The notes: generated by a model not told the origin, from the letters alone. A stretch of 64,000 bases of DNA from Croceitalea rosinachiae (GCF_031846445.1 NZ_JAVRHR010000001.1:558001-622000), one strand, 5' to 3'; counted from the first letter of the stretch, positions 19,300-28,082 are shown. Program-made: numbers and translations.

Positions 19300-20877
19300 A
19301 TGGATTCAATTTTTGAGACTCAACAAGTTTTTGATAATCTAAGTACATCTTCTGATGTAAATGATATACCAAAACGCGTATTAAATGAGTTGATCGAAAC
19401 TTATAATAACCAAAAACAACATTTAAAATCATTGACCGGCATTATGTCCGAAGGATTGGCACATTGTGAAATCATTCTTAACAATCAGGGTCAACCCATT
19501 GACTATCGCTTTTTAAGTGTTAACCCTGCTTTTGAAAAACATACGGGTCTTACTGCCGAACTTTGTGAAGGAAAGACTATTCTTGAAATTATGCCTACCG
19601 CAGAAAAATCATGGATTGATTTTTATGGAAGGGTAGCGTTGACCCAAAAAACGCAATCTACCACTGGTTATAACCAACAGACCAATCGCCATTATTATTC
19701 AACAGCTTATTCGGACAAATCTGGTGAGTTTATGATGTTATTTAAAGATATTACCCAAAAAGTAGAATTAGAAAGGGCATATAAGAATATAGAAGAAAGT
19801 GAAAAGTTGAAATCTACATTCCTTGCGAACATGTCACATGAAATCCGAACTCCATTAAATGCTATTTTGGGTTGTTCAGAATTACTAGAAGACAAAAACC
19901 TAGACCCTCAAGACCAAATCAAATGTTTAGATCATATCAAAAACTCTGGTAATCGGTTACTAACTATTATTTCCGATATTTTGGATATTTCAAAGCTAGA
20001 ATCAAATCAACAACAACTAAATTTAAAAGCGCATTGTGTCAATGAACTTATTGATAGTTTATATTCTCAATTTACTATTGTCAAAAAAGAATCTACAAAC
20101 ACGCTTAATTGTCATAAAGCTTTTGACAATGATAATTCTTGTATAGAAACTGATACAGCTCGATTAGAACAGATAATTTCAAATCTTTTAGAAAATGCAT
20201 ACAAGTACACTGAAAATGGCGAAATCATTTTTGGATATGAATTGAAAGGTGAATATTTGGAATTTTTTGTTAAGGACACAGGTAGTGGTATTCCAGAAAA
20301 AGATCAAGAACTAATTTTTGAACGTTTTGGCCAGGCAAGTAATCAAAAAACTAAAATCAATAGTGGTAGTGGACTTGGTATTCCAATAGCCAATGGGTTC
20401 GTAGCTCTTTTTGGTGGAGAAATGTGGCTAGAATCCGAAGTGAACAGAGGCAGCAGTTTTTATTTTACAATTCCTTATTTACCATGTGAACCTGAAGCAA
20501 CAGTCCAAGAAAAGCCCACAATCTTGGTCGCGGAAGATGAAGAAGTGAATTTTTTTCTCTTAGAAATGTGGTTAGGCAAGTATTGCAACCTTCTACACGC
20601 ATCTAATGGCAATGAGGTTTTAAAAATGTGCAAATCAGAAAATATAGATTTAATCCTTATGGATATAAAAATGCCATATCTAAATGGAATTGAAGCCACA
20701 ATTGAAATCAGAAAAACAGATGAAACAATTCCGATAATTGCCCAATCCGCTTTTATTATGCAATCAGAAACAGACGAAATATTGGCTGCCGGTTGCAATG
20801 AGGTTATGACGAAGCCGATAAAACAGCAGACTTTTAAACAAGTCCTTAAAGGATATCTTCCACAATTAAGATTTTAG
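19300..20877 (+). CDS. Hybrid histidine kinase (PAS, HisKA, HATPase, receiver)
   Basis: 525 residues with no membrane segment, so cytosolic. Order: an N-terminal PAS domain (about 50-150, ILNNQGQPIDYRFLSVNPAF), H-box FLANMSHEIRTPLNAILG with phospho-His at 180, N-box NLLENAYKYT, G-boxes DTGSGIPEKD and GSGLGIPIANG, and a C-terminal receiver with acidic pair EDEE and phospho-Asp at 455 (LMDIKMP), ending in TKPI. No response regulator with an output domain is adjacent, so its partner is elsewhere. Confidence 0.92.
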   Translation: MDSIFETQQVFDNLSTSSDVNDIPKRVLNELIETYNNQKQHLKSLTGIMSEGLAHCEIILNNQGQPIDYRFLSVNPAFEKHTGLTAELCEGKTILEIMPTAEKSWIDFYGRVALTQKTQSTTGYNQQTNRHYYSTAYSDKSGEFMMLFKDITQKVELERAYKNIEESEKLKSTFLANMSHEIRTPLNAILGCSELLEDKNLDPQDQIKCLDHIKNSGNRLLTIISDILDISKLESNQQQLNLKAHCVNELIDSLYSQFTIVKKESTNTLNCHKAFDNDNSCIETDTARLEQIISNLLENAYKYTENGEIIFGYELKGEYLEFFVKDTGSGIPEKDQELIFERFGQASNQKTKINSGSGLGIPIANGFVALFGGEMWLESEVNRGSSFYFTIPYLPCEPEATVQEKPTILVAEDEEVNFFLLEMWLGKYCNLLHASNGNEVLKMCKSENIDLILMDIKMPYLNGIEATIEIRKTDETIPIIAQSAFIMQSETDEILAAGCNEVMTKPIKQQTFKQVLKGYLPQLRF

Positions 20878-20905
20878 ATGAGTTTCAATGTTTGTAGTTT
20901 AGCGA

Positions 20906-21808
20906 ATGCTAAAAATCGCATACCATCCTATTTATAAACATCCCTTACCGAAAGGGCATCGCTTTCCAATGGTTAAGTATGACCTGCTCCCACAACAATT
21001 ATTATATGAAGGCACCTGTGATAACAGCAATTTTTTCGAACCTACCCTACCCAATGAGGGTCATATCTTAAATGTTCATGAAAAAACGTACTATGAGCAA
21101 CTTAAAAACCTAGAAATCAAACCAAGTTCAGCTCGTAAAATAGGGTTTCCGCTTTCAAAAGAACTTGTCGAGCGTGAACGAATTATTGCAGATGGCACCA
21201 TTAAAGCTTGCGAATTTGCCTTACAAAAAGGTATCGCCATGAATATAGCAGGAGGAACACATCATGCCTATTCTAATAGAGGAGAAGCTTTTTGTATGTT
21301 GAACGACCAGGCCATTGGCGCGCGATATTTGCAGAAAAATCGATTGGCAAAAAAAATTCTTATCGTGGATTTAGATGTCCATCAGGGTAATGGTACAGCG
21401 GAAATTTTTAAAAACGATGAAACGGTATTTACCTTTTCCATGCACGGGGCTTCCAACTATCCTTTTAAAAAAGAGGTTTCAGATTTAGATATTCCTCTTC
21501 AAAAAAGTACAGATGATGACACCTATCTTTCTATTTTAAAAGAAACACTACCTCAACTTATTGAAAAGGAAAGACCAGATTTTATCTTCTATCTATGTGG
21601 GGTCGATATTTTGTCTACCGATAAATTAGGTACGCTTGGGATGACCTTAGAAGGTTGTCATGAAAGAGATCGTTATGTACTTCAAACTTGTAAAGATTTG
21701 AACTTGCCTGTACAATGTAGTATGGGTGGGGGTTATTCGCCAGAAATAAAAGTCATTGTTGAAGCACACGCCAATACGTTCAGATTAGCACAACAAATCT
21801 TTTTCTGA
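20906..21808 (+). CDS. Histone-deacetylase/AcuC-like zinc amidohydrolase
   Basis: 300 residues of the arginase-deacetylase fold. Active-site signatures are intact: tandem His at 119-120 (GGTHHAY), zinc ligands D157 and H159 in DLDVHQGNG, D234 in CGVDILSTDKLG, and the catalytic-Tyr loop GGGYS near the end. It most resembles short HDAC11/class IV-like bacterial enzymes. It probably removes acetyl or other acyl groups from a lysine, polyamine or similar amine; the substrate is unknown. It starts 28 bp after the kinase stop and TAGTTTAG just upstream is one base off a -7 element. Confidence 0.85.
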   Translation: MLKIAYHPIYKHPLPKGHRFPMVKYDLLPQQLLYEGTCDNSNFFEPTLPNEGHILNVHEKTYYEQLKNLEIKPSSARKIGFPLSKELVERERIIADGTIKACEFALQKGIAMNIAGGTHHAYSNRGEAFCMLNDQAIGARYLQKNRLAKKILIVDLDVHQGNGTAEIFKNDETVFTFSMHGASNYPFKKEVSDLDIPLQKSTDDDTYLSILKETLPQLIEKERPDFIFYLCGVDILSTDKLGTLGMTLEGCHERDRYVLQTCKDLNLPVQCSMGGGYSPEIKVIVEAHANTFRLAQQIFF

Positions 21809-21888
21809 CAGAATTCTAAAGTTTATTTAAACCATTTCCAAATTTATCCGCTTAGCAAAGCCCGAGAAAAGTAGGCACTTAGATTTCG

Positions 21889-21896
21889 TAACTTTG
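21889..21896 (+). promoter_or_regulatory. Promoter -7 element of the ferritin gene
   Basis: TAACTTTG is an exact TAnnTTTG match, 16 bp before the ATG at 21913. No matching -33 TTG is present at the usual distance. Confidence 0.5.
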
Positions 21897-21912
21897 TTAA
21901 AAAATAACACAA

Positions 21913-22434
21913 ATGCTATCAAAGAAACTCGAAAAAGCACTGAACGAACAAATACGAATAGAAGCCGAATCTTCACAAGTTTACCTTTCCATGGCCTGTT
22001 GGGCAGAAGTAAAAGGTTTAGAAGGTGTAGCAGGATTTATGTATGGTCATTCCGATGAAGAGCGCATGCATATGCTCAAACTGGTCAAATACGTGAATGA
22101 GCGAGGCGGACATGCCATTGTTTCTGAATTGAAAGCACCGGAGACAGAATTTGGAAGCCTCCCAAAAATGCTACAAAAACTATATGACCACGAGGTATTT
22201 GTATCGCAAAGTATTAATGAGTTGGTACACGTCACCTTAGAAGAAAAAGATTATGCCACACATAACTTTTTACAATGGTATGTGGCAGAACAATTAGAAG
22301 AAGAAGCCTTGGCACGAACGGTTTTGGATAAGATCAATCTTATTGGTGATGATAAAGGCGGATTGTACCTATTCGATAGAGATATCCAACAATTGACAGT
22401 AGAAAGCGCGGCTTCAGATACCATGACAGAGTAA
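21913..22434 (+). CDS. ftnA: Ferritin (non-haem iron storage)
   Basis: 173 residues, the standard bacterial ferritin length. The four-helix ferroxidase ligands are visible: EQIRIEAESSQVY, EERMHM, and EQLEEEALARTVLDKI. It stores iron as ferric mineral in a 24-mer in the cytoplasm. It has its own promoter and is followed by a small Cys-rich gene with a separate promoter. Confidence 0.94.
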   Translation: MLSKKLEKALNEQIRIEAESSQVYLSMACWAEVKGLEGVAGFMYGHSDEERMHMLKLVKYVNERGGHAIVSELKAPETEFGSLPKMLQKLYDHEVFVSQSINELVHVTLEEKDYATHNFLQWYVAEQLEEEALARTVLDKINLIGDDKGGLYLFDRDIQQLTVESAASDTMTE

Positions 22435-22474
22435 TTTTAACAATTAATCTTATTTAGATTAATTTAAAATAATA

Positions 22475-22482
22475 TATTTTTG
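22475..22482 (+). promoter_or_regulatory. Promoter -7 element of the 51-aa Cys-rich gene
   Basis: TATTTTTG matches TAnnTTTG exactly, 19 bp before the ATG at 22502. This supports the small gene as a separate transcription unit from ferritin. Confidence 0.5.
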
Positions 22483-22501
22483 TGCCATTCACTTTTAAGT
22501 A

Positions 22502-22657
22502 ATGGGCAAAAAAAGTAGTAGTAAAAAGAAGGCGGCACAATTAAAAGAGTTGGTTCCTAAAGGCTGTAAAACCAAGTGCTGTAAAAAATATAAGAAAAGT
22601 GAAAGTAAAAGATGTGGACGCTGCCCTTGTTATGACTTACTAAAAAAAGTAGCCTAA
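22502..22657 (+). CDS. Small Lys/Cys-rich protein (51 aa)
   Basis: Complete frame of 51 codons, MGKKSSSKKKAAQLKELV then GCKTKCCKKY and RCGRCPCYDLL. Six Cys in 21 residues (C-x3-CC, then C-x2-C-x-C) suggest a small zinc- or iron-binding fold on a basic tail. It has a perfect -7 element upstream and a terminator just downstream, so it is very likely a real gene. The location after ferritin makes a metal link possible, but this is only context. Confidence 0.7.
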   Translation: MGKKSSSKKKAAQLKELVPKGCKTKCCKKYKKSESKRCGRCPCYDLLKKVA

Positions 22658-22663
22658 AAATAT

Positions 22664-22693
22664 AGCCTCAATCTTTGATTTGAGGCTTTTTTA
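22664..22693. terminator. Bidirectional terminator after the Cys-rich gene
   Basis: AGCCTCAA (22664-22671) pairs with TTGAGGCT (22680-22687), followed by a T-run. It lies across the stop codon region of the convergent minus-strand gene and can serve both. Confidence 0.8.
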
Positions 22694-23075
22694 TTTTTGA
22701 AGCATATACCACTTCAATATCTTCTTGTCCATTAATGGCATAAAAAGCAGCCTTGTTTAAATAATATTCTGAATGCTCACATGCAGTTGTACAAATTTTT
22801 TGGTGCAATCGATATGCAAAACCTTTTGAGTTCAAATAAATCTGATATCCTTCTGGATTTTGTGCTGCCAAAAGAGACTCAAAATGAGTTTGGTCTTTCC
22901 AAAAGTCTTTATAATCATCATCACTGACCATAACCAATTGCTGTTCATTCAAAGCATCACGTTGCCCTAATTCAGCGTAAAAGCTTTTCGTATTCCCGGC
23001 AATACCTATCTGGGCCAATCCCAATATGGGAATAAGCACCATCAACAAACAAATATGTAACGAAAGCCTTTGCAT
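22668..23075 (-). CDS. Secreted hypothetical protein
   Basis: 135 residues with a Sec signal peptide (LSLHICLLMVLIPILGLAQ, cleavage near 21). The mature part is small, charged and has two Cys (ICTTACEH) that may form a disulfide. No recognised domain. It ends inside the bidirectional terminator. Confidence 0.55.
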   Translation of the reverse strand: MQRLSLHICLLMVLIPILGLAQIGIAGNTKSFYAELGQRDALNEQQLVMVSDDDYKDFWKDQTHFESLLAAQNPEGYQIYLNSKGFAYRLHQKICTTACEHSEYYLNKAAFYAINGQEDIEVVYASKIKKPQIKD

Positions 23076-23164
23076 CTTAATAATTACATAACAATTGACG
23101 AATTAAGTTGTTAATTGTTACCTGTTTCATATTAAGTTCTTGTTAAAAAATTAAAATCACTAAA

Positions 23165-23187
23165 AAAAGGGGCAAAAAGCCCCTTTT
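23165..23187. terminator. Terminator downstream of ssb
   Basis: AAAAGGGGC (23165-23173) and GCCCCTTTT (23179-23187) form a perfect 9-bp stem with a 5-nt loop; on the minus strand it is followed by a T-run, so it terminates ssb 23 bp after its stop. Confidence 0.8.
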
Positions 23188-23209
23188 AATCGTTTAGCGT
23201 TGTGCTTTT

Positions 23210-23542
23210 TTACTTCCCCAACATCAAAAGTTCATTACATCTTATTTCGGTAATATATCGTTTATCACCCTCTTTGGTTTCGTATGAGCGATGGGTCAAT
23301 TTACCTTCGACCGCCACTTGCTTCCCTTTGGTCAAATAGTTCTCTACGATATCTGCAGTTTTACCCCAGGCAACTATATTATGCCATTGCACATCTTCAA
23401 CCTTTTCGCCTTGGGCGTTTTTATAGTTTTCACTGGTGGCAATTGAAAATTTTGCCAACTTGTTACCATTATCCATGGTTACAATTTCTGGGTCTTGCCC
23501 AAGATTACCAATCAACTGTACTTTGTTTTTTAATGCGTTCAT
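23210..23542 (-). CDS. ssb: Single-stranded DNA-binding protein, short form
   Basis: 110 residues with a single OB fold: MNALKNKVQLIGNLGQDPEI, then GKTADIVENYLTKGKQVAVEGKLTHRSYE. It binds ssDNA in replication and repair. Unlike the main SSB it lacks the acidic C-terminal tip used to recruit partner proteins, so it is probably an accessory SSB of the short flavobacterial type, with another ssb elsewhere in the genome. Confidence 0.92.
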   Translation of the reverse strand: MNALKNKVQLIGNLGQDPEIVTMDNGNKLAKFSIATSENYKNAQGEKVEDVQWHNIVAWGKTADIVENYLTKGKQVAVEGKLTHRSYETKEGDKRYITEIRCNELLMLGK

Positions 23543-23598
23543 CTTTTTAATTTTTCGTTAAACAGTTAATACTATCGAACCACCATGATTCGACAGGG

Positions 23599-23606
23599 CA
23601 AACATA
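23599..23606 (-). promoter_or_regulatory. Possible promoter -7 element of ssb
   Basis: On the minus strand TATGTTTG, an exact TAnnTTTG, 57 bp before the ssb ATG. No -33 TTG at the usual spacing. The remaining sequence up to 23813 shows nothing else I can support. Confidence 0.35.
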
Positions 23607-23813
23607 CTTCTGAGTTGAAAAAAGATTCGGTTAGGAACTGTTTATTTTCGTTTGTTATCGTTTGTAGTCGTTTAAATGAGCATATAATTCCCCCACAGAG
23701 GGCATCTATATACATGTATTACAATTCAAAGACAATTAACGATGGTTTAGCCTAAAGTAATTTCATTTTTAACCCAACAATGGCATATTTGAGTAATTCT
23801 TAAAAAACAACCT

Positions 23814-24236
23814 ATGTCACCAACTGAAATTTTTTCTTTAGCAAATATGATTGCCATGCCCATGTGGCTGCTTATGATTTTACTTCCTAAATGGAAAGTA
23901 ACACGTTTCTTAATAGATTATAAAATAATCCCCATTCTCTTGGCATTAGTGTATGCTGTCTATATTTTTCTAGCGATGCGTATAGGTGGAGGAATGGATT
24001 TTGGCAGTCTCGCATCTGTAATGGCATTATTTACCGAAGAAAATGCGGTCTTGGCAGGCTGGGTACATTATCTAGCTTTTGACCTTTTAGTTGGTATGTG
24101 GATGTTAGACCAAAACAAAGAATTAAAAATTCATCAATTATTAATGGCACCATGCCTATTTGGAACTTTTATGTTAGGTCCGGTTGGGTTTTTAGCCTTC
24201 ATGTTAATCAAAACAATTAAACAAAATCAAAAATGA
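23814..24236 (+). CDS. ABA4-like (DUF4281) membrane protein
   Basis: 140 residues, four hydrophobic helices. FSLANMIAMPMWLLMILLPKW, AGWVHYLAFDLLVGMWM and PCLFGTFMLGPVGFLAFML are typical of the ABA4-like family, whose plant member is needed for neoxanthin synthesis. The bacterial function is not established. It overlaps the next gene by 4 bp (ATGA) and leads an operon with a two-component system. Confidence 0.82.
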   Translation: MSPTEIFSLANMIAMPMWLLMILLPKWKVTRFLIDYKIIPILLALVYAVYIFLAMRIGGGMDFGSLASVMALFTEENAVLAGWVHYLAFDLLVGMWMLDQNKELKIHQLLMAPCLFGTFMLGPVGFLAFMLIKTIKQNQK

Positions 24237-25033
24237 AAACTTTAAATCAAGTATTCAACACCATAAAAAAGTCTAGTCCAATACTCTATTGGGTTGTGAT
24301 AATCCATTTCATCTTTGCTATCATCTGCCTAATTGGTTTAGCAATCGATGACAGAATCCTTCTGGGAATAAATGTTTGGATTAAACCATTGAAATTTTCA
24401 ATCTCTGGTGGTATATACATTCTAACTCTGGGTTTTCTCACTACGCTTTATCCTTTTTCAAAAAGAAAGAAAAATATCATCACTATAATAGTTTCAATTA
24501 CATTATTAATAGAAATTGTAATTATAATTTATCAAGCAGCGAGAGGTGTGCAATCACATTACAACATCTCTAACCCATTTGACGGGATACTCTTTGCAGC
24601 CATGGGTATTTTAATTGCAATTAATGTGGTCATTATGGTATTGTTTATCTTCGAAACGATACGATTAAAATTAGATACAAGTAAAACGGTACAGTGGGCA
24701 ATTTTACTAGGATGGATAATTGTAGTAATTGGCAGTTGGATTGGTGGGCAAATGATTAGTCAAATGGCGCATAATGTAGGTGTTGCAGATGGCGGAGCAG
24801 GATTACCATTAGTTAACTGGAGTACAACTGCTGGCGATTTAAGGGTGGCGCACTTTTTTGGATTGCATGCAATACAAGTAATTCCTTTATTTGCCTTTTG
24901 GGTATCTAAAAAATGGAATACAAATACTAGAAATCAACTAATTGCAGTAACCGTTTTTGGTCTATTATATGCTGGATGGATTGGGCACACATTCTATCAA
25001 GCAAAGCAAGGAATAGCATTAATTCAACTTTAA
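24233..25033 (+). CDS. Conserved seven-helix membrane protein
   Basis: 266 residues with about seven membrane helices. Conserved-looking polar features inside or near the helices include WIKPLKFSISGGIYILTLGF, the NWSTTAGDLRVAHFFGLHAIQVIPL stretch with two His, and GHTFYQAKQG. The His residues could bind haem or a metal, which is speculation. Its start overlaps the ABA4-like stop and the kinase follows 7 bp later, so it belongs to the same operon and may be an input or output of the kinase. Confidence 0.6.
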   Translation: MKTLNQVFNTIKKSSPILYWVVIIHFIFAIICLIGLAIDDRILLGINVWIKPLKFSISGGIYILTLGFLTTLYPFSKRKKNIITIIVSITLLIEIVIIIYQAARGVQSHYNISNPFDGILFAAMGILIAINVVIMVLFIFETIRLKLDTSKTVQWAILLGWIIVVIGSWIGGQMISQMAHNVGVADGGAGLPLVNWSTTAGDLRVAHFFGLHAIQVIPLFAFWVSKKWNTNTRNQLIAVTVFGLLYAGWIGHTFYQAKQGIALIQL

Positions 25034-25040
25034 ACTAAGC

Positions 25041-26120
25041 ATGTTTTTTAATAGGGAAAAACGAATAAAATATTTAGGTTTTAATGATTTTTGGTTCGCT
25101 GCAGTTGGAATTTTATTTCTCAGTTTTGTTACCGACTTTCTTTTTAATAATTCATTTTTCCGTTTCCCTTTTAGTGAAGCCGTAATCATTTGGAGCGTAT
25201 CCCTATTTTTCACCATCTGTGACTGGCTTATTATAAGAACCGTAATTATACTACTGCGAAAAAAATACCCTAACATTAGCGATATTGGAAAGCGACTCGT
25301 CCTATTGTTTTTAACAATTGTCGGTACAGTACTCATTGTGGACTTTATTGGAAATAGAATCTTGTCCATCATATTTGAGGACCTTAATGTTCAAAGTTCT
25401 CCTCAGGTGCTCTTGCCAATTATAATCATTAGTACTATGACTATGGCAATTTATGAAGCCATCTACTATTATATACGTTTAAAGAAATCAATCAGAGAAG
25501 AAGAACAAGCAAAGCAAGCGGTTGTGCAGGCAGAGCTCGATGCACTGAAGAATCAAGCACAACCGCACTTTTTATTCAATACACTGAACACTTTACGAGA
25601 TATAATTGATCAAAACCCAAAAGAAGATGCGAAAGAATTCGTGGATAAATTATCCGATGTTTATCGATTTATATTGGAATCTGGAAGCGTTAATCTCACT
25701 TCGTTAAAAGATGAATTAAAATTTGCAAAATCATACATCCATATCCAGTCCGAGCGATTTGGGCAAAATCTCAAAATGAAATGGATTATTCCTAATACCT
25801 CATTAGACAGCATGATCGTTCCTATGAGTCTACAACTTTTACTGGAAAATGCCATAAAACATAATGTTATTTCTAAAGCAAAACCTTTAAGAATACTTGT
25901 GGAAGTAGAAAATAATTATTTAGTCGTTTCTAATAAGATTCAATCAAAATCTACACAAATACCATCGACAAAAGTTGGACTGAGGAATATTGAAAAGCGA
26001 TATCATTTAATTGCAGGAAAATCAATTGAAATAAGAAATGAAAAAAACCAGTTTAGGGTTTCTCTTCCATTGCTAAAATTATCTGATCAAAAAAATTACC
26101 ATGGAGATACTCATAATTGA
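25041..26120 (+). CDS. LytS-type membrane sensor histidine kinase
   Basis: 359 residues: four N-terminal membrane helices (about 15-145), a short linker, then the His_kinase (PF06580) domain with QAQPHFLFNTLNTL, phospho-His at 176, and the ATPase part LQLLLENAIKHNV. It phosphorylates the LytTR regulator encoded next; the two frames overlap by 20 bp, a sign of coupled translation. Confidence 0.92.
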   Translation: MFFNREKRIKYLGFNDFWFAAVGILFLSFVTDFLFNNSFFRFPFSEAVIIWSVSLFFTICDWLIIRTVIILLRKKYPNISDIGKRLVLLFLTIVGTVLIVDFIGNRILSIIFEDLNVQSSPQVLLPIIIISTMTMAIYEAIYYYIRLKKSIREEEQAKQAVVQAELDALKNQAQPHFLFNTLNTLRDIIDQNPKEDAKEFVDKLSDVYRFILESGSVNLTSLKDELKFAKSYIHIQSERFGQNLKMKWIIPNTSLDSMIVPMSLQLLLENAIKHNVISKAKPLRILVEVENNYLVVSNKIQSKSTQIPSTKVGLRNIEKRYHLIAGKSIEIRNEKNQFRVSLPLLKLSDQKNYHGDTHN

Positions 26121-26853
26121 AGATGAATCACGTGCAGCAAGTCAATTACAAAACATGCTGAAAGCATGTAGCTTTGATTATCAATTATTAGGCATTATTG
26201 ATACCGTAGAAGATGCCGTAATCTGGTTTCAAAAAAATAAAAATCCTGATTTAATATTTATGGACATCCAATTGGCCGATGGATTAAGTTTTGAGGTCTT
26301 CCAGAAGATAGATGTAGAAGCGCCAATAATCTTTACAACCGCCTTTGATCAATATGCCATTCAAGCATTTAAAGTAAATAGTGTGGACTATTTATTAAAG
26401 CCAATTCAAATAGAAGAATTAAACAACGCGTTAAACAAATTCACTAAATCTAGTAATTCCGCATTGGTAGCTCCCTCTGTTTTAAAACAACTTTTAACTA
26501 GTATGCAAGAACCTGCCAAAAGAGAAGGCTTGTTGGTTAAGGAAGGTAGTGGCTTTGTGCAAGCTAAAATTTCCGACTTTTTATATTTTTATTCTCAAGA
26601 AAGTATCACTTTTGGAGTAACCACTACCAAAAGATATATTATTGATGAATCTTTAGATTATTTATTTGGCACACTGGATCCTAGACAATTTTTTAAAATT
26701 AATCGTAGTCAATTAATCACAAAAAAGGCCATTGAAAAAATAAACCCCTATTTTAACCATCGGGTTAAGCTTTCTATTTTAAATCCTCGAGACCAAGAAT
26801 TTATTGTCAGTAGACCTAAAACAAGTGATTTTAAAAAATGGCTGAATACCTAA
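26101..26853 (+). CDS. LytTR-family response regulator
   Basis: 250 residues. Receiver domain with acidic pair EDES, phospho-Asp at 55 (LIFMDIQLADG), and LKPI; C-terminal LytTR DNA-binding domain (about 145-250, FLYFYSQESITFGVTTTKRYIID, FFKINRSQLI). It is the partner of the overlapping LytS kinase. It likely controls its own operon and possibly envelope or light/pigment genes, given the ABA4-like member; the target is unknown. Confidence 0.93.
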   Translation: MEILIIEDESRAASQLQNMLKACSFDYQLLGIIDTVEDAVIWFQKNKNPDLIFMDIQLADGLSFEVFQKIDVEAPIIFTTAFDQYAIQAFKVNSVDYLLKPIQIEELNNALNKFTKSSNSALVAPSVLKQLLTSMQEPAKREGLLVKEGSGFVQAKISDFLYFYSQESITFGVTTTKRYIIDESLDYLFGTLDPRQFFKINRSQLITKKAIEKINPYFNHRVKLSILNPRDQEFIVSRPKTSDFKKWLNT

Positions 26854-26949
26854 TTACCATTATTGCCAGTATGGAACTTTGATAACACCTCAAACCATAA
26901 GGATTGATTTTAAAAAATAAAGTAACTTTAGGCAAGTCTATTATGGTCT

Positions 26950-27243
26950 ATGGAACACACACTTTTTGATAATCAAGCAAATAAACAGTATGAACTGCAC
27001 ATTGATTCACTTATACCAAGAATTGAATATATCAAAGCACAGGACAAAATTTATTTGACCCATACTGAAGTCCCTACTGAATTGGAAGGAAAAGGCATCG
27101 GCTCAACTTTAGTAAAGTTGGTATTGGAAGACATCAAACAAAAAGAGTTGACCTTGGTTCCAATGTGTCCTTTTGTAGCCATGTATATCAAACGCCATCC
27201 AGAGTGGACATCACTAGTTTTAAAAGGAATAAATATCGCCTAA
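26950..27243 (+). CDS. YjdJ-like small GNAT acetyltransferase
   Basis: 97 residues, the short GCN5-related acetyltransferase type with the acetyl-CoA loop EGKGIGSTLV and the C-terminal PMCPFVAMYIKRHPEW signature of the YjdJ/NATD1 group. The substrate is unknown. It is followed after 1 bp by a YjdI-like ferredoxin gene, the same pairing as yjdJ-yjdI in E. coli, which supports the call. TAACTTTA about 20 bp upstream is one base off a -7 element. Confidence 0.88.
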   Translation: MEHTLFDNQANKQYELHIDSLIPRIEYIKAQDKIYLTHTEVPTELEGKGIGSTLVKLVLEDIKQKELTLVPMCPFVAMYIKRHPEWTSLVLKGINIA

Positions 27244-27244
27244 T

Positions 27245-27667
27245 ATGGAAAGAGAAATCGTTAAAGAATACAAGAATGGTGACTTCACCGTCATCTGGAA
27301 GCCTAAAAAGTGCATCCATTCTGAAATTTGCGTTAAAACATTGCCAGAAGTTTACAATCCAAACGCCAAACCTTGGATAAAGGCAGAAAATGCTTCTGTT
27401 GAAGCTTTAAAAGCACAAATAGAAAAATGTCCTTCGGCAGCACTTACGTATAGCATGGTAGGTGAAGAAAGTGTTGAAGAAAAAGCTGGAACAGAATGTA
27501 CCGTAATCGAAAACGGTCCGCTTTTAGTGAGTGGACTTCTAAAAGTCACACTTGCCGATGGCACCTCTGAAACCAAAAAACCTTCTACCGCATTTTGTCG
27601 TTGTGGTGCTTCTGATAATAAACCCTATTGTGATGGTACACATAAAAAAATAGAATTTAAGGGTTAA
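27245..27667 (+). CDS. YjdI-like 4Fe-4S protein fused to a CDGSH iron-sulfur domain
   Basis: 140 residues. The N-terminal ~65 residues form the divergent mono-cluster ferredoxin domain (Fer4_19) with Cys in KKCIHSEICVKTLP and EKCPSAAL. The C-terminal part holds a CDGSH domain, FCRCGASDNKPYCDGTH, whose three Cys and one His bind a 2Fe-2S cluster. It would be a two-cluster redox protein in the cytoplasm. It is tightly packed in an operon with the YjdJ-like acetyltransferase and two unknowns. Confidence 0.88.
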   Translation: MEREIVKEYKNGDFTVIWKPKKCIHSEICVKTLPEVYNPNAKPWIKAENASVEALKAQIEKCPSAALTYSMVGEESVEEKAGTECTVIENGPLLVSGLLKVTLADGTSETKKPSTAFCRCGASDNKPYCDGTHKKIEFKG

Positions 27668-27668
27668 T

Positions 27669-28082
27669 ATGAAATCGCACTTTTCTCTAACGGATAATGA
27701 ATTTTTGATTCAACTTGAAACAGCTACTCTTAAACCTGAGTTTTTTGACCATCAAGCTCATTTGAGACTGGCATGGTTAAATATCAATAGATTTGGTATA
27801 GAAACTGCTGTTAAAAAAACTTCTTTTTATTTAAAAAAATATGTTCATTCACTTGATGAGCAAGATAAATTTAATCAAACATTGACGGTTGCAGCGTTAA
27901 AGGCGGTCTACCACTTTAAGCTAAAGTCCAAGTCAACTAATTTTAAGAATTTTATTGAAGAATTTCCAAGGTTACTATATAATTTCAAAGACTTAATGGC
28001 CATGCATTATGGCTTTGATATCTATCATTCTGAATATGCCAAAAAAACATATTTGGCACCAGATTTGCTTCCTTTCGATTAA
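27669..28082 (+). CDS. Conserved hypothetical protein
   Basis: 137 residues, helical, no signal peptide. FFDHQAHLRLAWLNINRFG and MAMHYGFDIYHSEYAK give a His-rich pattern that might bind a metal, which is an inference. It begins 1 bp after the iron-sulfur gene. I do not recognise a named family. Confidence 0.55.
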   Translation: MKSHFSLTDNEFLIQLETATLKPEFFDHQAHLRLAWLNINRFGIETAVKKTSFYLKKYVHSLDEQDKFNQTLTVAALKAVYHFKLKSKSTNFKNFIEEFPRLLYNFKDLMAMHYGFDIYHSEYAKKTYLAPDLLPFD

